From: Telluria beijingensis
GTDB lineage: Bacteria; Pseudomonadota; Gammaproteobacteria; Burkholderiales; Burkholderiaceae_D
Assembly (NCBI RefSeq): GCF_030770395.1
Contig: NZ_CP132480.1
Span: 1,097,115 to 1,161,114 of the forward strand
DNA: 64,000 bases
Reading direction: 5' to 3'
Each line of letters begins with the position of its first letter. Position 1 is the first letter of the stretch. Of this stretch, positions 60,907-64,000 are shown piece by piece. The position numbers were made by a program, and so were the translations under genes. The notes beneath the pieces were generated by a model that was not told the DNA's origin, searched no databases, and worked only from the letters and a program-made list of their open reading frames with translations.

Positions 60907-61815
60907 TCAGGCGGGCGGTGCGTCGGGAAACAGGATATTCAGGAAGGCGCGCACCACCGGCGCATCGTCCTGCGCCGGATAGCTGATGTACAGGTTGGCC
61001 GATGGTGCATGGGCATGGATCGGCAGGAAGCGCACGCCCGGCCAGCCGATGCGGCTGGTGGTTTCCGGCATCAGGGCCACGCCCAGGCCGGCGCCGACCA
61101 TGGCCAGCAGGGTCTGCGGCTCGGCCGCTTCCTGGAAGATGGTCGGCTGGAAGCCGGCGTTCACGCAGCACTGCAGCAGGTAGCGCGGCTCGGCCGACTG
61201 GTCCAGGTGCAGGGTCAGCATCGGCTCGCCCGCGATCTCGGGCAGCGCGATCGAGTCGCGCGCGGCCAGCGGATGGCGGGCATTGACGGCCACGCAGAAC
61301 TGCTCCCTGAAGCACAGCTCCTGGCGCAGGTTGGCCTGCTTGAGCACGTCCGCCTCGATGCGCGGCTCGCGCCAGAAGCCGACGTCGATCTGCTTGTTGC
61401 GCAGCGCTTCCCACTGGTCGTTCGGGCCCAGCTCGTGGATGGTCCAGGTGACGCGCGGAAAATCGGTCTGGAAGCGCTCGAGCAGGCCGGGGATCGGCCC
61501 CCACATGGCCGAACCGACGATGCCCACCCGCAGCCGCCCGACTTCGCCGCGGTCGATCTGGCGGATGGTGTCGATGGTCATGCGCATCTTGCCCAGCAGG
61601 TCGGCCGCCTCGACCATCAGCGCGCGCCCGGCCACGGTCAGCTCGAAGCTGCGCGTGGTGCGGGTGAACAGCTTGACCCCCAGCTCGCTCTCGAGCTTCA
61701 TGATCTGCTGGGAGAGCGGCGGCTGCGAGATGTGCAGGCGCTCGGCGGCGCGGCTGAAGCTTTTTTCCTCGGCCACCGCCAGGAAGTATTTCAGCTGTTT
61801 CAGGTCGATCGACAT
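60907..61815 (-). CDS. LysR-family transcriptional regulator downstream of psuG
   Basis: A 302-residue LysR protein with helix-turn-helix YFLAVAEEKSFSRAAERLHI and SQPPLSQQIMKLESELG (about 10-47), then the effector-binding domain. It resembles the CatM/BenM-like or CynR-like group by its opening SIDLKQLKYFLAVAEE. It starts 15 bp after the psuG stop, so it may be the third gene of the pseudouridine operon, while its end is 185 bp before crtE. It could regulate either neighbour or a distant gene; the sequence does not decide. Confidence 0.88.
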   Translation of the reverse strand: MSIDLKQLKYFLAVAEEKSFSRAAERLHISQPPLSQQIMKLESELGVKLFTRTTRSFELTVAGRALMVEAADLLGKMRMTIDTIRQIDRGEVGRLRVGIVGSAMWGPIPGLLERFQTDFPRVTWTIHELGPNDQWEALRNKQIDVGFWREPRIEADVLKQANLRQELCFREQFCVAVNARHPLAARDSIALPEIAGEPMLTLHLDQSAEPRYLLQCCVNAGFQPTIFQEAAEPQTLLAMVGAGLGVALMPETTSRIGWPGVRFLPIHAHAPSANLYISYPAQDDAPVVRAFLNILFPDAPPA

Positions 61816-61830
61816 GGTGGGCCGCGCGCG

Positions 61831-62748
61831 TCAGGCGGCCTTGTGCTGCAGCGCCACGGCGAGGCGCGCGCCGACCAGGGCGTTGTGCTTGACCAGCGCG
61901 ATATTCGTGGCGAGGCTGCGCCCCCCGGTCAGTTCCTTGATGCGCGCCAGCAGGAAGGGCGTGACCTGCTTGCCGGTCACGGCCTGCTGTTCGGCCTCGC
62001 CGAGGGCCTGGGCGATGATGGCGTCGATTTCGTCCGGCGCCATCGCGTCGTCGGCCGGGACCGGGTTGCTGACCACCACGCCGCCCTTCAGGCCGAGCTG
62101 CCACTTGGTGCGGATGAAGGCGGCCTGTTCCTCGGGCGAATCGAGCTGGAAGTCGGCCTGGTAGCCGCTGTCGCGGGTGAAGAAGGCGGGGAAGCCCGGC
62201 TGGCCGACGGCCAGCACCGGCACGCCGTGGGTCTCGAGGTATTCGAGGGTGAGGCCGATGTCGAGGATCGACTTCACGCCGGCGCACACCACGGCCACGC
62301 TGGTTTGCGCCAGCTCCTGCAGGTCGGCCGAGATGTCGAAGCTGGTCTCGGCGCCGCGGTGCACGCCGCCGATGCCGCCAGTGACGAATACCTCGATGCC
62401 GGCCAGCTCGGCGCAGATCATGGTCGCGGCGACGGTGGTCGCGCCCAGGCGGTCCTGCGCCAGCACATAGGGCAGGTCGCGCCGGCTGACCTTGATGGCG
62501 TCCGGCGACGAGCCCAGGGTCTCGAGCTGGTCTTCCGAGAGACCGACGCAGATCTTGCCGCCGATGATGGCGATGGTGGCCGGCACCGCGCCGGCGTCGC
62601 GGATGACCTGCTCGACTTCGCGCGCGGTGTGCACGTTCTGCGGGTAGGGCATGCCGTGCGAGATGATGGTCGATTCGAGGGCGACGATGGGTTTGCCGGC
62701 GGTGCGGGCGGCCGCCACTTCGGGCGAGAACAGGAGGAAGGATTGCAT
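61831..62748 (-). CDS. psuG: Pseudouridine-5'-phosphate glycosidase
   Basis: A 305-residue PsuG protein. Characteristic segments are [17 protein letters not shown] (about 22-38), [40 protein letters not shown] and [13 protein letters not shown]. It splits pseudouridine 5'-phosphate into uracil and ribose 5-phosphate in the cytoplasm using Mn2+. The gene follows the HTH-fused pseudouridine kinase gene by 20 bp. The pair lets the cell recycle pseudouridine from RNA turnover, in line with the nucleic-acid scavenging genes elsewhere in the window. Confidence 0.96.
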   Translation of the reverse strand: MQSFLLFSPEVAAARTAGKPIVALESTIISHGMPYPQNVHTAREVEQVIRDAGAVPATIAIIGGKICVGLSEDQLETLGSSPDAIKVSRRDLPYVLAQDRLGATTVAATMICAELAGIEVFVTGGIGGVHRGAETSFDISADLQELAQTSVAVVCAGVKSILDIGLTLEYLETHGVPVLAVGQPGFPAFFTRDSGYQADFQLDSPEEQAAFIRTKWQLGLKGGVVVSNPVPADDAMAPDEIDAIIAQALGEAEQQAVTGKQVTPFLLARIKELTGGRSLATNIALVKHNALVGARLAVALQHKAA

Positions 62749-62768
62749 GATGAGGTCTTTGCTGTGAT

Positions 62769-63869
62769 TCAGTCGGTAACGATGGCGTGCGCCGGGCTGT
62801 CGAACAGGCCCGGTGCCAGCTGCGGCGAGACGGTTTGCGCGCAGCCGACGGTCATGGCGGCCAGCTGCTGGCCGCGGCGGCAGGCCAGTTCCAGGTCCGG
62901 CTCGCCGTTGTACAGGGTCCAGCAGACGGCGGCGGCGAAGGCGTCGCCGGCGCCGGTGACATCCACTACGTCCGCGGCCGGCGCGTCCAGCGCCTGCATG
63001 CCGTCTGCGGTGGTGAACATGACGCCCTTTACGCCGCGCGTGACGATCACGTCCTGGGCGCCGTCGCGCCGCAGTTCGGCGCAGGCCGCGGCGATGTCGG
63101 CGTCGGTCTCGAGCGGGCGGCCGGCGCGCGCCGCCAGTTCGCCCAGGTTCAGGATCAACAGGCGCAGGCCATGCAGCGCGCGCGGCAGGCGGTCGATCTT
63201 GGGTTCGGACACCGCGACGATCGCCATCGGCACGGCGTCGCGCATGGCGCCGGTCAACAGGGTGGAGACGGCAGCAACCGGCAGGTTCAGGTCGGCGACG
63301 ATCAGGGCGGCGCCGGCGCGCTGCTGCTCGCGGGCGGCCAGGAAATCGGGCGTGAGCGTCTCGTAGATCTCCATGTCGGCCAGCGCCACGCGCATGTCGC
63401 CGTCGTGGTCGAGCACCGCGGTATAGGTGCCGCTGGCGGCGCCGTCGATGCGCAGTGCGCCGCGGGTATCGATGCCGGCATCGTCCGCGTGGGCCAGCAG
63501 GGCGCGGCCGGATGCGTCGCCGCCCACCGCCGTGACCAGTGCCGTGGGCACGCCCAGGCGGGCCAGGTTCTCGGCAATATTACGCGCCACGCCGCCAAAG
63601 GATTCGGTCTGGCGCGCCGGATTCGAGGTGCCGAGCGCCAGCTTGCCCGAGGTGCGCAGCTTGCGGTCGAGGTTGGCGGCGCCGATGCACAGGATCGGCC
63701 GGTGGTCGGGCAGCACATAGGCGCGGCCGAGGATGCGGCGCTCGCGCACCAGGGTAGCGATGTAGTTGGCAACCGCCGAGCGCGACAGGCCCAGGTGGCC
63801 GGCCAGGTCTTGCTGCGAGATGAAGGGATTGGAACGGATCAGCTCGTATAACTGTTCTTTTTTCGGCAT
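62769..63869 (-). CDS. psuK: HTH-fused pseudouridine kinase (PfkB family)
   Basis: A 366-residue fusion. Residues 1-50 form a winged helix: [20 protein letters not shown], then [20 protein letters not shown]. From about 58 a PfkB kinase follows: [33 protein letters not shown] and the anion-hole [13 protein letters not shown] near 308 with the catalytic aspartate. It should phosphorylate pseudouridine at 5'. The extra DNA-binding domain suggests that the kinase also controls its own operon; two identical palindromes sit in its promoter. The ribosome-binding site before ATG 63869 is weak. Confidence 0.9.
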   Translation of the reverse strand: MPKKEQLYELIRSNPFISQQDLAGHLGLSRSAVANYIATLVRERRILGRAYVLPDHRPILCIGAANLDRKLRTSGKLALGTSNPARQTESFGGVARNIAENLARLGVPTALVTAVGGDASGRALLAHADDAGIDTRGALRIDGAASGTYTAVLDHDGDMRVALADMEIYETLTPDFLAAREQQRAGAALIVADLNLPVAAVSTLLTGAMRDAVPMAIVAVSEPKIDRLPRALHGLRLLILNLGELAARAGRPLETDADIAAACAELRRDGAQDVIVTRGVKGVMFTTADGMQALDAPAADVVDVTGAGDAFAAAVCWTLYNGEPDLELACRRGQQLAAMTVGCAQTVSPQLAPGLFDSPAHAIVTD

Positions 63870-63899
63870 CGCGTTCGGGTGCGCCGTCAGGCGCCAAGG

Positions 63900-63907
63900 A
63901 CAATTGT
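63900..63907. promoter_or_regulatory. Operator 1 of the psu operon
   Basis: ACAATTGT, a perfect 8-bp palindrome, lies just downstream of the predicted -10 element, near the expected transcription start of psuK. The flanks GACAATTGTTT repeat at operator 2 with one change. Confidence 0.6.
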
Positions 63908-63913
63908 TTAACC

Positions 63914-63942
63914 ATGCTAGACAATTGTTCTGGCCCTGTCAA
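63914..63942 (-). promoter_or_regulatory. Sigma-70 promoter of the psuK-psuG operon
   Basis: On the minus strand a consensus -35 TTGACA (63942-63937) is followed by a 17-nt spacer and -10 TAGCAT (63919-63914). The promoter points to psuK, giving a leader of about 40 nt. The spacer contains operator 2. Confidence 0.75.
63921..63928. promoter_or_regulatory. Operator 2 of the psu operon
   Basis: A second ACAATTGT palindrome lies inside the -35/-10 spacer, exactly 21 bp (two helical turns) from operator 1, so both face the same side of the DNA. Binding here would block RNA polymerase. Confidence 0.6.
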
Positions 63943-64000
63943 CGGATCTTTCCTTCAGTGTAAGCAGCCCGCCGGCGCTTCGTGTAATTTATCTATAAAA

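Noticed and set aside
1..64000. CRISPR arrays, tRNA or rRNA genes, insertion sequences
   Set aside because: I found no regularly spaced repeats, no tRNA-like cloverleaf with conserved T-loop sequence, no rRNA stretches and no transposase motifs.

Overview
The window looks like a chromosomal stretch of a high-GC betaproteobacterium, most likely an Oxalobacteraceae member close to Massilia or Duganella. This is inferred from the strong G/C third-position bias, the PilB/PilC pair, the Oar-type TonB receptor, the MipA/OmpV protein and the betaproteobacterial style of the regulators. I see no rRNA, tRNA, transposase, integrase or CRISPR array.

Layout. (1) 1-8.4 kb: an amino-sugar / galactoside block on the plus strand: truncated EamA permease, KbaZ/GatZ-like protein, AgaS-like SIS isomerase, BadF-family sugar kinase, exported amidohydrolase, DeoR/AgaR-type repressor and a Tat-exported GH36-like alpha-galactosidase or alpha-N-acetylgalactosaminidase. 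The repressor gene is bracketed by an exact 10-bp inverted operator pair. (2) 8.4-13.4 kb: a metallo-beta-lactamase-fold protein with a destroyed metal motif, then a LysR regulator divergent from an SDR, a nitroreductase and a luciferase-like oxidoreductase. (3) 13.5-20 kb, minus strand: pilC and pilB, then a chemoreceptor, a small PstS-like periplasmic protein and a porin in one apparent operon. (4) 20-23 kb: an orphan ClpP-like protein and a DUF4153 membrane protein.

(5) 22.7-48.5 kb is the dominant theme, capture and breakdown of purines and nucleic acids: HiuH, PuuE, XdhABC, guanine deaminase, a secreted adenosine deaminase-like enzyme, a large TonB-dependent receptor, a lipoprotein 5'-nucleotidase, an S1/P1 nuclease and a BmpA-type nucleoside ABC importer. 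Read together: extracellular nucleic acid is cut to nucleotides, dephosphorylated, partly deaminated, imported and oxidised towards urate and allantoin. Urate oxidase and OHCU decarboxylase are not in the window. The island is interrupted by a visibly AT-richer cassette (about 23.27-24.65 kb) with a GH24 lysozyme and a translationally coupled small periplasmic protein. A diverged, lone paralogue of that small protein lies at 40.2-40.7 kb, which suggests an effector-immunity relationship.

(6) 48.8-53.4 kb: an alpha/beta hydrolase, a YciI protein, a DUF969-DUF979-pyroglutamyl peptidase operon and an alternative oxidase. (7) 53.7-60.7 kb: a complete zeaxanthin-glucoside type carotenoid cluster in the Pantoea order (crtE-crtX-crtY-crtI-crtB, with crtZ convergent), crtB and crtZ overlapping by 104 bp at their 3' ends. 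(8) 60.9-64 kb: a LysR regulator and a pseudouridine catabolic pair (psuG and an HTH-fused psuK) with an unusually clear promoter carrying two identical palindromic operators 21 bp apart.
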